Assembly (NCBI RefSeq): GCF_903643065.1
Contig: NZ_CAHJWX010000097.1
Span: forward strand, 1 to 6,853
DNA: 6,853 nucleotides
Source: Sphingomonas bacterium
Lineage (GTDB): Bacteria; Pseudomonadota; Alphaproteobacteria; Sphingomonadales; Sphingomonadaceae
Reading direction: 5' to 3'
Part shown: positions 1 through 6,300 of the stretch, one piece after another
Layout: each line of letters begins with the position of its first letter
Position numbering within the stretch: the stretch's first letter is position 1
The notes under the pieces: model-generated
The model's database searches: none
The model's input: the letters and a program-made list of their open reading frames with translations, nothing else
Told to the model about the DNA's origin: nothing
Translations under genes and position numbers: made by a program

Positions 1-146
1 GCGACCACCATCACGGCGGTCATCACCGTCTCGCGCCGGCTCGGCCAGACGACCTTAGCGGTCTCCGCCTTCACCTGGTTGAAGAAGGTGGGCAGGTTGC
101 GGATCCAGCCGCCTACCCCATTCTTGCTGCGCGAAACCTCTGCCAC
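1..146 (-). CDS. secE: SecE, preprotein translocase subunit (5' part, cut by window edge)
   Basis: SecE is the small membrane subunit that clamps SecY in the SecYEG protein-export channel. Only the first 48 codons are present. The residues at about 14-41 carry the family signature: an amphipathic stretch (WIRNLPTFFNQVKAE), then KVVWPSRRET at 31-40, then the start of the transmembrane helix (TVMTAVMVV). The start is a GTG at 146..144: it has an AAGGA Shine-Dalgarno at 157..153 with a 6-nt spacer, and an in-frame TAA at 158..156 rules out a longer protein. In most bacteria secE follows tRNA-Trp or elongation-factor genes and precedes nusG; here its upstream neighbour is a truncated FAH-family frame that overlaps its first 34 nt. 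The recognition rests on the conserved WPSRRET-type motif and the amphipathic helix, and is strong despite the truncation. Confidence 0.9.
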   Translation of the reverse strand, partial: MAEVSRSKNGVGGWIRNLPTFFNQVKAETAKVVWPSRRETVMTAVMVV

Positions 147-358
147 CGGCGATCCTTAGCCAACACGATAATTTCGCCGCCAGCGGCCTTCCCATCGGGA
201 TGTACCGCCGCCAGCGCCCGCCAATGCGGCAGGCCGGCGGGCAGGCAGTCGCGCAACGTCGTGCCGGGCGCCAGGGCGGGGCCGAAATCCAGCACCTCAT
301 CGCCCTCGACGCAACCGAAGCTGGCCGCGCCGTCGCGCAGGAAACTCGCGAGTTTCAT
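113..358 (-). pseudogene. Fumarylacetoacetate hydrolase-family protein, N-terminal fragment running into secE
   Basis: FAH-family enzymes are metal-dependent hydrolases or isomerases/decarboxylases acting on 2,4-dioxo acids, often on products of extradiol (meta) ring cleavage. The frame starts at ATG 358..356 with a GAGGGAG Shine-Dalgarno at 371..365 (6-nt spacer). The first ~50 residues look like the small N-terminal domain of the family: MKLASFLRDG, then CVEGDEVLDF, then TTLRDCL and HWRALAA. Family members are usually about 220-330 residues with the catalytic metal site in the C-terminal domain, and none of that is present. After about residue 55 the similarity fades and the frame ends at a TAG (115..113) inside secE, 81 residues in all. 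It lies 21 nt behind the dioxygenase gene, so it was probably the second gene of that operon. It cannot be a working FAH enzyme as it stands. A chimeric assembly is the main alternative to a true truncation. Confidence 0.68.
153..157 (-). promoter_or_regulatory. Ribosome binding site of secE
   Basis: AAGGA read on the minus strand, 6 nt before the GTG at 146..144. It decides the secE start, because the same frame has a TAA at 158..156, overlapping this site. It also marks how far the genuine secE 5' flank extends, so the junction with the FAH-like sequence must lie upstream of about position 158. Confidence 0.75.
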
Positions 359-379
359 GGTCCGCTCCCTCTCGCGCGC

Positions 380-979
380 TCAGTCGCGGATCATGTCCCA
401 CGGGCTGACGCCCTCGGGCAGGCGCGGCCGCCGGACGATGTCCTCCACCGGCTTGCCCGCCTCCAGATCCTCGACCATCTTGTCGGGATCGAAGATGATG
501 CCGATGAAGTTCTCGTCATAGGCGCCACTGTCCATGAACGCGTCGACCCCCGCCTGATCGGGGAAGACATCGTACTGGAACTCGATCTTGTTGCCGTCCG
601 GGTCGTGGTAATAGAGCGACACGGTCGGGCCGTGGATGATCGGCCAGAACGGCACGATCCCCTGGTCCTTGTTGTGGACATAGGCGGCGAGCAGCAGCTC
701 CAGCGTCGGATAGGTGAAGGCGATATGCTCCAGCCCCGCCCGGCCACTGTCCGTGTCCGCAAGGCCGGGCTTGTTGATCAAGCCGAGACGATGATGCTCG
801 TCGTCATACGTCATGAAGTGGATCATCTCGTTCTCATACGCCGGCTTGGCGCAGAGCACGGTGGCGTAGAACGCCTTCATCTCCTCGAACCGCGCCGTGT
901 TGAGAACGACATGCGACAGTTTGGACGGCGCCGGCTTGACCGGAACCGCGGCGCGCAGGCTGCTGGTCTGGACGTTCAT
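380..979 (-). CDS. Single-domain type I extradiol dioxygenase (VOC superfamily)
   Basis: Probable Fe(II)-dependent ring-cleavage dioxygenase acting in the cytoplasm on a catechol-type substrate. The 199-residue protein starts at ATG 979..977, chosen over an in-frame upstream start because of AGGAG at 993..989 (9-nt spacer). The VOC fold is visible as two beta-alpha-beta-beta-beta modules: KLSHVVLNT opens the first and LEHIAFTYP the second, and YYHDPDGNKIEF closes the second. The expected metal triad is His23, His85 and Glu133. Tyr123 sits ten residues before the Glu, as the active-site Tyr does in BphC-type enzymes, and His116 could be the acid-base residue; both assignments are inferred by motif spacing. 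The length matches one-domain 2,3-dihydroxybiphenyl dioxygenases rather than the ~300-residue two-domain ones. About 65 residues follow the Glu, ending SPWDMIRD. The next gene is an FAH-type hydrolase fragment, which suits a ring-cleavage pathway. A non-dioxygenase VOC enzyme remains possible. Confidence 0.8.
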   Translation of the reverse strand: MNVQTSSLRAAVPVKPAPSKLSHVVLNTARFEEMKAFYATVLCAKPAYENEMIHFMTYDDEHHRLGLINKPGLADTDSGRAGLEHIAFTYPTLELLLAAYVHNKDQGIVPFWPIIHGPTVSLYYHDPDGNKIEFQYDVFPDQAGVDAFMDSGAYDENFIGIIFDPDKMVEDLEAGKPVEDIVRRPRLPEGVSPWDMIRD

Positions 980-1053
980 GGCTTTCCACTCCTGCTTTGC
1001 GGCGCTGGTCGCCCGTCGCGTCACGCGAGCGATCCACCCGCTTTCACGCCCAC

Positions 1054-1083
1054 TCAATGCTCCCATTTGTACGTTAGTGTCAA
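1054..1083 (-). promoter_or_regulatory. Candidate promoter of the dioxygenase operon
   Basis: On the minus strand a perfect TTGACA lies at 1083..1078. The best -10 candidates 17-18 nt downstream (GCATTG at 1060..1055 or CATTGA at 1059..1054) are poor matches to TATAAT. It would give a leader of roughly 70 nt before the ATG at 979. A strong -35 with a weak -10 is common in this group, and this one overlaps the palindrome at 1066-1095. The assignment rests mainly on the -35 hexamer and its position in the divergent gap. Confidence 0.4.
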
Positions 1084-1095
1084 CTGACTTTCAGA
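1066..1095. promoter_or_regulatory. Candidate TetR-family operator (imperfect palindrome)
   Basis: The core is GTTAGTgtcaACTGAC at 1073-1088: two 6-base arms that match at five of six pairs around a 4-base centre. Going outward, further pairs match at 1071/1090, 1069/1092, 1068/1093 and 1066/1095. It lies in the gap between the divergent dioxygenase and TetR-family genes and covers the TTGACA of the minus-strand promoter. That is where a local repressor would be expected to bind. Binding by the adjacent regulator is inferred from position and symmetry only. Confidence 0.4.
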
Positions 1096-1191
1096 CGCTT
1101 ACGCGGAGGTGGTCGGTGTCGGCCATGACCTGATAGGAACGCGGGTGGCGATTGGCTGGAACGCGGATGGCGTGCCGGTCGGTGAACGGCT

Positions 1192-1196
1192 GGAGG
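1192..1196 (+). promoter_or_regulatory. Ribosome binding site of the TetR-family gene
   Basis: GGAGG followed by 8 nt and then GTG at 1205. It decides the start: the alternative upstream GTG at 1109 has no spaced Shine-Dalgarno and would add 32 residues with no resemblance to a TetR N-terminus. Confidence 0.65.
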
Positions 1197-1204
1197 TCGA
1201 TGGC

Positions 1205-1882
1205 GTGGCGGCGGTGCGGAAATCAAAGCTCAACCCGGTGGAGCGGGCGCGCCGCCTCCACGTCGGCGAGCGGCGTCGCGCACAGACCCGGGCGCGGCTG
1301 GTCGCGGCGGCCTACAAGGTCTTCGCGCTGCACGGCGCGGAGGTGCCGACGATCGACGACATCATCCTGGAGGCCGGCGTGGCGCGCGGCACCTTCTACA
1401 ATTATTTCGAGACCAGGGACGAACTGTTCCGCGCCGTGGCCGACGAGATCGCCGTGACGATCAATACCCGACTCGACCTGGCCCGCAGCGGGATGACCGA
1501 TCCGGCGGAACGGCTGTCCGTCAGCTTCCGTGCCTTTGCCCGCTACGCGGTCGCCGATCCGGCGCGTGGCTGGATATTGTTGCGGACCTTGCCGATCCTT
1601 GGCGGGATCGGCGGGGACATGACGGAGAATGTCGGCCGGGAGTTCGCCGTCGCGGTGGAAAGCGGGCGCTTCAGCGCGATGTCGGCGACGATGGCGCTCG
1701 ATCTGGGCATCGGGTTCCTCATCCGGATCATCTATCGCCTGCTCGTCGACCGGCCCGGCGCCGACCATGTCGATCACGCCGCCGCCGCGATGCTGGTCGC
1801 CTTCGGCCTCGACGTCGAGGAGGCCAAGGCGATCGCGTTCCGGCCACTGCCCGCCGAGGCCGTCGAGGAACGTCCGGCATAG
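1205..1882 (+). CDS. TetR/AcrR-family transcriptional regulator
   Basis: One-component, ligand-responsive DNA-binding protein, most often a repressor that lets go of its operator when it binds a small molecule. The 225-residue product has an N-terminal first helix at about residues 27-45 (RARLVAAAYKVFALHG) and the helix-turn-helix at about 49-70: TIDDIILEAGVARGTFYNYF, then the usual T-R-D-E-L-F start of helix 4. The remaining ~145 residues are the ligand-binding and dimerisation domain, which diverges too much to predict the ligand. The basic N-terminal extension (residues 1-26) is a little longer than average. It is divergent from the extradiol dioxygenase gene and 150 nt upstream of the co-directional uptake operon, so it could control either or both; the palindrome at 1066-1095 is the best candidate site. 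The class is certain, the regulated genes are inferred. Confidence 0.9.
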   Translation: MAAVRKSKLNPVERARRLHVGERRRAQTRARLVAAAYKVFALHGAEVPTIDDIILEAGVARGTFYNYFETRDELFRAVADEIAVTINTRLDLARSGMTDPAERLSVSFRAFARYAVADPARGWILLRTLPILGGIGGDMTENVGREFAVAVESGRFSAMSATMALDLGIGFLIRIIYRLLVDRPGADHVDHAAAAMLVAFGLDVEEAKAIAFRPLPAEAVEERPA

Positions 1883-2032
1883 TGGTGGCGCATCAACGCC
1901 GGCAGCCGGTTCATCGCGACACACTAATCCATGTGAGCAAGGCAATTTAGACCAGTTCGTCATTCGGCCTTGCACGGCCGCCGAAAACTCCGTAGCTAAC
2001 GCTTAACACGATAAGCATACAGGAGTGGAGAC
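1883..2032 (+). other. Leader region between the TetR-family gene and the uptake operon
   Basis: A 150-nt noncoding gap, visibly richer in A and T than its surroundings in its second half (1920-2020). It ends in AGGAG at 2021-2025, 7 nt before the GTG at 2033. It holds a 5-bp hairpin (CGGCC/GGCCG, 1965-1980) without a T-run and a copy of ACACTAA (1921-1927), which is the reverse complement of TTAGTGT (1074-1080) in the palindrome of the divergent region. I see no convincing -35/-10 pair. A promoter for the downstream operon is likely here but cannot be placed. Confidence 0.4.
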
Positions 2033-2629
2033 GTGGACAGGCTGTGGGGCAGGCTAGGATCCGTCTTGATCGTGCTGGCTGCGGCGATGTCGCCCGCCAG
2101 CGCCCAATGGGACGCCAGCAAGGCTTCCGGCTTTCCCGGTGACCGGGGGCGGATGTTCGGCGGCCTGCCGTTCCCGACAGGTCCCCTGCCGCCGCGCCCG
2201 GCGGAGACACCCGTCAGCCCCGCCTTGCCGATGGATGTCGCGCTCGTCGCGGCCCGGGCGGCGACGGCGGCGTGCGCCGGCTATCATGTCGGCGTCGCGA
2301 TCGTCGATCTCGCGGGCATGCCCAAGCTCTACTTCATCGCCGACGGAACCGCCGGCAACCACGCCTACACCGCTTTTCGCAAGGCCTTCACCGCGCTGAC
2401 CTTCCGGCAGCCGAGCGAGCAGGTCGGCGAGGCGACGAAGACCGACGCCAGGCTGCGCGACCGGGTGGTCGCCGACGGCAATCTGCTGACCTTCGCCGGC
2501 GGGCTGCCGATCGTGATGAACGGCCGGCTGGTCGGCGCGATCGGGGTGAGCGGCGCCGAGCCGAGCGCCGTCGACGAACGATGCGCGGTCGCGGCGCTGC
2601 GGCGGATCGGAGCCACGCCGACCGACTAG
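2033..2629 (+). CDS. Exported GlcG/HbpS-family protein (possible heme or ligand-binding protein)
   Basis: The 198-residue product starts with GTG, with AGGAG 7 nt upstream. Residues 1-24 form a Sec signal peptide (hydrophobic core about 8-19, cleavage likely after ASA at 22-24), so it should be periplasmic or secreted. Residues 25-65 are a Gly/Pro-rich linker. From about 66 on the GlcG/HbpS fold is recognisable: HVGVAIVDLAG at 85-95, the FRKAFTALTF helix at 115-124, GGLPIVMNGRLVGAIGVSGA at 156-175 and DERCAVAAL at 181-189. HbpS from Streptomyces binds heme outside the cell, and GlcG is encoded with glycolate genes; many homologues have no assigned role. Cys81 and Cys184 could form a disulfide. 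It is the first gene before a TonB-dependent receptor, 66 nt upstream, which suggests a periplasmic ligand-binding or redox role in uptake. The family is firm, the ligand unknown. Confidence 0.82.
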   Translation: MDRLWGRLGSVLIVLAAAMSPASAQWDASKASGFPGDRGRMFGGLPFPTGPLPPRPAETPVSPALPMDVALVAARAATAACAGYHVGVAIVDLAGMPKLYFIADGTAGNHAYTAFRKAFTALTFRQPSEQVGEATKTDARLRDRVVADGNLLTFAGGLPIVMNGRLVGAIGVSGAEPSAVDERCAVAALRRIGATPTD

Positions 2630-2695
2630 ATCCACGCAAGAGACAAGATCGCCGGTCACGGCAGCGACGAAGATCGCATTGAGGGAGAGGATGGC

Positions 2696-4984
2696 ATGAA
2701 CAAAGGTTATCGTCACCAGGCCGCCAGGGCGGCGTTGCTGGTCGCATCGTCGATGGCGAGCGGCGCCCTGCCGGCGCGCGCGCAGACCAGCCCCGCCCCC
2801 ACCTCGCCCGCGCCCCCCTCCACCCCCGCGACGCCCTTGCCGGTCGCCGACCGGCAGGCGATCGAGGACATCATCGTCACCGCGCAACGCCGCGAGGAGT
2901 CGGTGCAGCGCACGCCGCTGGCGATTACCGCCGTCACCGGCGACCAGCTGCGCGCGCAGAACGTGCGCGCGCTGGAGGATGTGTCGCGGCTCGCGCCCAA
3001 CGTGGCGATCAGCGCGTCCGGCTACACCGCGCCCACCAACGCGGTGCCGATCGTCTACATCCGCGGCATCGGCCAGCAGGACCCGTCGCTGCAGACCGAG
3101 CCGGGCGTGCCGATCTATGTCGATGGCGTCTATGTGGCGCGCTCGGCGGGCGGCGCGATCGACCTGCCGGACATCGCGCGGCTGGAGGTGCTGCGCGGTC
3201 CGCAGGGCACGTTGTTCGGCAAGAACACGATCGGCGGCGCGATCAGCCTGATCACGGTCACGCCGGGCGTCCATCCCGAAACGCAGGTCGAGCTGATCGG
3301 CGGCAACTACGCGCTCTACCAGCTGCGCGGCTTCACCAACCAGAAGCTGTCCGACCAGTTCGGCGTCTCGGCGGCGATCAACTACCGGCACGAGAACGGC
3401 TACGGCAAGCGGCTCGGCGCCACCGGCAATGAGCTCGGCCGGCTGGGCGATCAGCGCAACCTGTCCGCCCGCGTCAAGGCGCGATGGACGCCCACCGACC
3501 GGCTGACGGTCGACCTGTCGGGCGACTATACCCGCTACCGCAACACCGCGACGCCGGGGCAGACGCTGATCGTCCCGGCCGGCCTGCTCAACCTGTGGAA
3601 CGCGCGGATCGGCAATCCGGCCGGCACGCCGATCACCCAGGCCGGCGCCGCCTCGGGCCGGTACGATAATTTCTCGCGCAATCCTCAGCCCGCCAACGAC
3701 GATCTGGGCGGCGCCAGTGCGACGATCGCCTATGACCTGGGCGGCGTCACGCTCAAGTCGATCACCGCCTATCGCAAGCTGACCGAGTTCTTCAGCCGCG
3801 ACGCCGACAGCTCGGCGGCGACGTATCTGGAGGTCGATCGCCGCACGCACTCGCATCAGTTCACGCAGGAGCTGCAGCTCGGCGGCAAGCTGCTCGACGA
3901 CCATGTCGATTACGTGCTGGGCGGGTTCTACCTGCACGAGCGGGGGACCGAGGACAATATCGGCACGATCATCCCCGGCCTGTTCACGCTGCGGGTCGGC
4001 CCGGAGATCGAGCGCCGCCAGCTGCTCGATCAGTCGACGAGCAACTATGCCGCCTTCGCGCAGGCGACCGGGCACCTGCTGCCCGGGCTGAACCTCACGC
4101 TCGGCGGCCGCTACACCAGCGAGCACAAGCGCCTGATCGATTTCGTCGCCGGTCCGGAAAGCGGCATCGTCTATGTCAACAACGTCCGGCTCGCGCACAC
4201 CTGGACTTCGTTCACGCCGCGCGCCGCGCTCGATTATCAGGCGACGCGCGACGTGCTCGTCTACGCGTCCGTCTCCAAGGGCTTCAAGAGCGGCGGGTTC
4301 AACGGCCGGCCGGCGGCGCTGTCGGCGCTGACCCAGTTCGATCCGGAAAAGGTCACGTCCTACGAGCTGGGCTTCAAGTCCGACCTGCTCGATCATCACG
4401 TCCGCCTCAACGTCGCGGCCTTCGATGCCGAGTACAGCAACATCCAGCTGCAGCGGAACATCCTTATCAACGGCGTGCTCGTCACCGACGTCAACAACGT
4501 CGCCAAGTCGCGCATCCAGGGTGCCGAGGGCGAGCTGACGGTGGTGCCGGCGACCGGGCTGGAGCTGGGCGGCAGCATCGGCTACGCGCACAACAAATAC
4601 ACCACCATCCAGCCCGGCGCGGTCGTCACCGCGACCAGCAAGATCCCGTACGCGCCCGAACTGACCTACAGCCTCAACGCCAGCTACCGGACGGATCTGG
4701 GCTCGGCCGGGTCGCTGACCCCCAACGTCAACTTCGCCTATCGCTCGGGCAGCTATGTCACGCCGGCCAACACGGCGGTGTCGTACATCCCCGCCTATGG
4801 CCTGCTGGCGGGGCGGCTCACCTACGCGCCGCAGGACGGGCCATGGAGCGCCAGCCTGTTCGCGACCAACCTGACCAACAAGCGCTACCTGACGAGCGCC
4901 GGCGACAGCACCGGCATCGGCATCGTCTATCAGCTCTACGGCCGGCCGCGCGAGTTCGGCGGCTCGATCAACCTGCGGTTCTGA
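2696..4984 (+). CDS. TonB-dependent outer-membrane receptor
   Basis: Outer-membrane beta-barrel that imports a scarce or bulky ligand using energy passed from the TonB-ExbB-ExbD complex. The 762-residue product starts at ATG 2696 behind a purine-rich GGGAGAGG tract. Residues 1-29 are a signal peptide (cleavage after ARA). A Pro/Ser/Thr-rich linker (31-49) contains a repeated TSPAP. The TonB box is IEDIIVTAQ (56-64). The plug follows (about 69-190) with VYIRGIGQQ and LRGPQGTLFGKNTIGGA (166-182). The barrel runs to the C-terminal FGGSINLRF with a terminal Phe, and contains the motif KGFKSGGFNGR typical of sphingomonad receptors. The length is normal for receptors without an extra signalling domain; no FecR/sigma-interacting extension is present. 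Its place between an exported binding-type protein and an MFS carrier suggests uptake of the operon's organic substrate rather than a siderophore, although sequence alone cannot exclude iron complexes. Confidence 0.95.
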   Translation: MNKGYRHQAARAALLVASSMASGALPARAQTSPAPTSPAPPSTPATPLPVADRQAIEDIIVTAQRREESVQRTPLAITAVTGDQLRAQNVRALEDVSRLAPNVAISASGYTAPTNAVPIVYIRGIGQQDPSLQTEPGVPIYVDGVYVARSAGGAIDLPDIARLEVLRGPQGTLFGKNTIGGAISLITVTPGVHPETQVELIGGNYALYQLRGFTNQKLSDQFGVSAAINYRHENGYGKRLGATGNELGRLGDQRNLSARVKARWTPTDRLTVDLSGDYTRYRNTATPGQTLIVPAGLLNLWNARIGNPAGTPITQAGAASGRYDNFSRNPQPANDDLGGASATIAYDLGGVTLKSITAYRKLTEFFSRDADSSAATYLEVDRRTHSHQFTQELQLGGKLLDDHVDYVLGGFYLHERGTEDNIGTIIPGLFTLRVGPEIERRQLLDQSTSNYAAFAQATGHLLPGLNLTLGGRYTSEHKRLIDFVAGPESGIVYVNNVRLAHTWTSFTPRAALDYQATRDVLVYASVSKGFKSGGFNGRPAALSALTQFDPEKVTSYELGFKSDLLDHHVRLNVAAFDAEYSNIQLQRNILINGVLVTDVNNVAKSRIQGAEGELTVVPATGLELGGSIGYAHNKYTTIQPGAVVTATSKIPYAPELTYSLNASYRTDLGSAGSLTPNVNFAYRSGSYVTPANTAVSYIPAYGLLAGRLTYAPQDGPWSASLFATNLTNKRYLTSAGDSTGIGIVYQLYGRPREFGGSINLRF

Positions 4985-4989
4985 TCGGC

Positions 4990-6300
4990 GTGGCGCGCCA
5001 GCTGACCGTCGTCGCTCCCGCCGGGACGGGCGCGGGCGCACGCGCCTATCCGTGGTACATGCTCGCGCTGTTCGTGGTCGCGAACAGCTTCAACACGATC
5101 GATCGGGTCGCGATGAACCTGCTGATCGAGCCGATCCGGCGCGAGTTCGGCTTCGGCGACCTGCAGGTCGGCGTGATCGCGGGCTTCGGCTTCGCGGCGT
5201 TCCACGCGCTGTTCGGCATCCCCATCGCGCGCCGGGCGGATCGGGGCAACCGGCGCAACCTGCTGGGGCTGGGCGTGCTGCTGTGGTCGGGCATGACGGT
5301 GCTGACCGGCCGGGCGGGCAGCTTTCTATCGATGTTGGCGATCCGGGTTGGCGTCGGCGTCGGCGAGGCGACCTGCTACCCGACCGCCGTCCCGATGATC
5401 GGCGACGTGTTCGGCAAGAGCCAGCGGTCGGCCGCGCTCGCGATCTTCCAGACCGGCGCCTTCATCGGCGTCGTCGGCGGCTCGGCGGTGGTGGGCCTGA
5501 TCGCCGCCAGCCATGGCTGGCGCGCCGTGTTCACCGCGCTGGGCATGCCGGGCCTGGTGCTGGCGCTGCTGATCGTCCTGACGGTGCGCGAGCCGCCGCG
5601 CGGCGCGGCGAGCGACGCCGCCGACGCGACGCTTGCGTCGGGCAGCTATCGCCAGGCCTGGACGTTGCTGCGCTCCAACCGGCGCTTCGGGCTGCTGTTC
5701 GTGGCGGTCGCGCTGATGTGGACGGGGGCGTCGGCGCTGATCATCTGGGGTCCGCCGTTTCTGATGCGGCTGCACGGCGTCGGCGCGCGCGAGGTCGGCA
5801 CGGTGGTGGGCCCGATCACCGGCGGCGCGGGACTGATCGGCACGCTGGTCGGCGGTGCCCTCTCCGCGCGATTGGTGAAGCGCTCGGGCGACCCGCGCGC
5901 GCCGCTGCGGCTGGTCACGCTCGGCGCGTTGCTGGCCACCCCCGCGACGCTGGTGTTCGTGTTCTCGTCCTCGCTGGCGGTCGCGCTGGCCGGCGGCGCC
6001 GTCGCCGTGTTCTTCAACGGGATCGCCTGCGGCCCCATCCTCGCCGCGGCGATCGTCCTGGTCCCGTCCGACCAGCGCGGGCTCGCCTCATCGCTGATCG
6101 TCGTCTTCGCCCAGCAACTGCTCGGCCTGGGCATCTCGCCGCTGATCGTCGGGCTGGCGAGCGACGCGGGCGCGGCCTCGCTGGGCGATCAATCGCTGCG
6201 CTGGGCGATGCTGATCCCGTGCGTCGCGCTGGCGGGCGGGTGGATCGCCGCGCGGGCGGCGGCGCGCGACACCGGCCTCATCGAAAAGGCGCATGCATGA
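4990..6300 (+). CDS. MFS transporter, Spinster-like
   Basis: Inner-membrane secondary carrier of the major facilitator superfamily. I chose the GTG at 4990, 5 nt after the receptor stop, giving 436 residues; a reading frame open further upstream translates to an Arg/Gln-rich shadow of the receptor gene. There is no clear Shine-Dalgarno, so translation is probably coupled to the receptor gene. TM1 starts at about residue 22 and contains the Asp38-Arg39 pair. Between TM2 and TM3 lies MFS motif A, GIPIARRADRGNRR (76-89). TM4 has RVGVGVGEA followed by Pro, as in Spinster-like carriers. A hydrophilic loop after VREPPRG separates the two halves, and a second set of about six hydrophobic segments follows. 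Such carriers often sit beside TonB-dependent receptors in aromatic or polycyclic degradation loci, which suggests import of the compound delivered by the receptor. Export of a product is the alternative. Confidence 0.92.
   Translation: MARQLTVVAPAGTGAGARAYPWYMLALFVVANSFNTIDRVAMNLLIEPIRREFGFGDLQVGVIAGFGFAAFHALFGIPIARRADRGNRRNLLGLGVLLWSGMTVLTGRAGSFLSMLAIRVGVGVGEATCYPTAVPMIGDVFGKSQRSAALAIFQTGAFIGVVGGSAVVGLIAASHGWRAVFTALGMPGLVLALLIVLTVREPPRGAASDAADATLASGSYRQAWTLLRSNRRFGLLFVAVALMWTGASALIIWGPPFLMRLHGVGAREVGTVVGPITGGAGLIGTLVGGALSARLVKRSGDPRAPLRLVTLGALLATPATLVFVFSSSLAVALAGGAVAVFFNGIACGPILAAAIVLVPSDQRGLASSLIVVFAQQLLGLGISPLIVGLASDAGAASLGDQSLRWAMLIPCVALAGGWIAARAAARDTGLIEKAHA

Noticed and set aside
150..250. 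A tRNA 3' end or attachment site next to secE, since tRNA-Trp often lies there and is a target for integrating elements.
   Set aside because: I found no T-arm sequence or acceptor stem in either strand of this stretch, and no integrase in the window.
200..1087. A 295-codon plus-strand frame opposite the FAH fragment and dioxygenase.
   Set aside because: No family resemblance; the minus-strand dioxygenase with its metal ligands and ribosome binding site explains the region.
1109..1204. An upstream GTG start for the TetR-family protein.
   Set aside because: No spaced Shine-Dalgarno, and the extra 32 residues do not resemble a TetR N-terminus; GTG 1205 has GGAGG 8 nt upstream.
1223..1975. A 250-codon minus-strand frame opposite the TetR-family gene.
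   Set aside because: Low-complexity composition typical of a shadow; the plus-strand frame has a clear TetR helix-turn-helix.
1965..1980. CGGCC/GGCCG hairpin as a terminator of the TetR-family gene.
   Set aside because: Only 5 bp of stem and no T-run follows, so it does not meet the usual intrinsic terminator pattern.
2054..5041. A 995-codon open frame on the minus strand opposite the HbpS-like and receptor genes.
   Set aside because: It is Arg/Asp/Gly/Ala-rich with no recognisable domain and mirrors two firmly identified plus-strand genes; long antisense frames are expected at this GC content.
5052..6296. A long plus-strand frame overlapping the MFS gene and continuous with the SnoaL-like frame.
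   Set aside because: Upstream of 6297 it translates to Arg-rich sequence without hydrophobic segments, while the other frame has MFS motifs; only the part from ATG 6297 is a gene.
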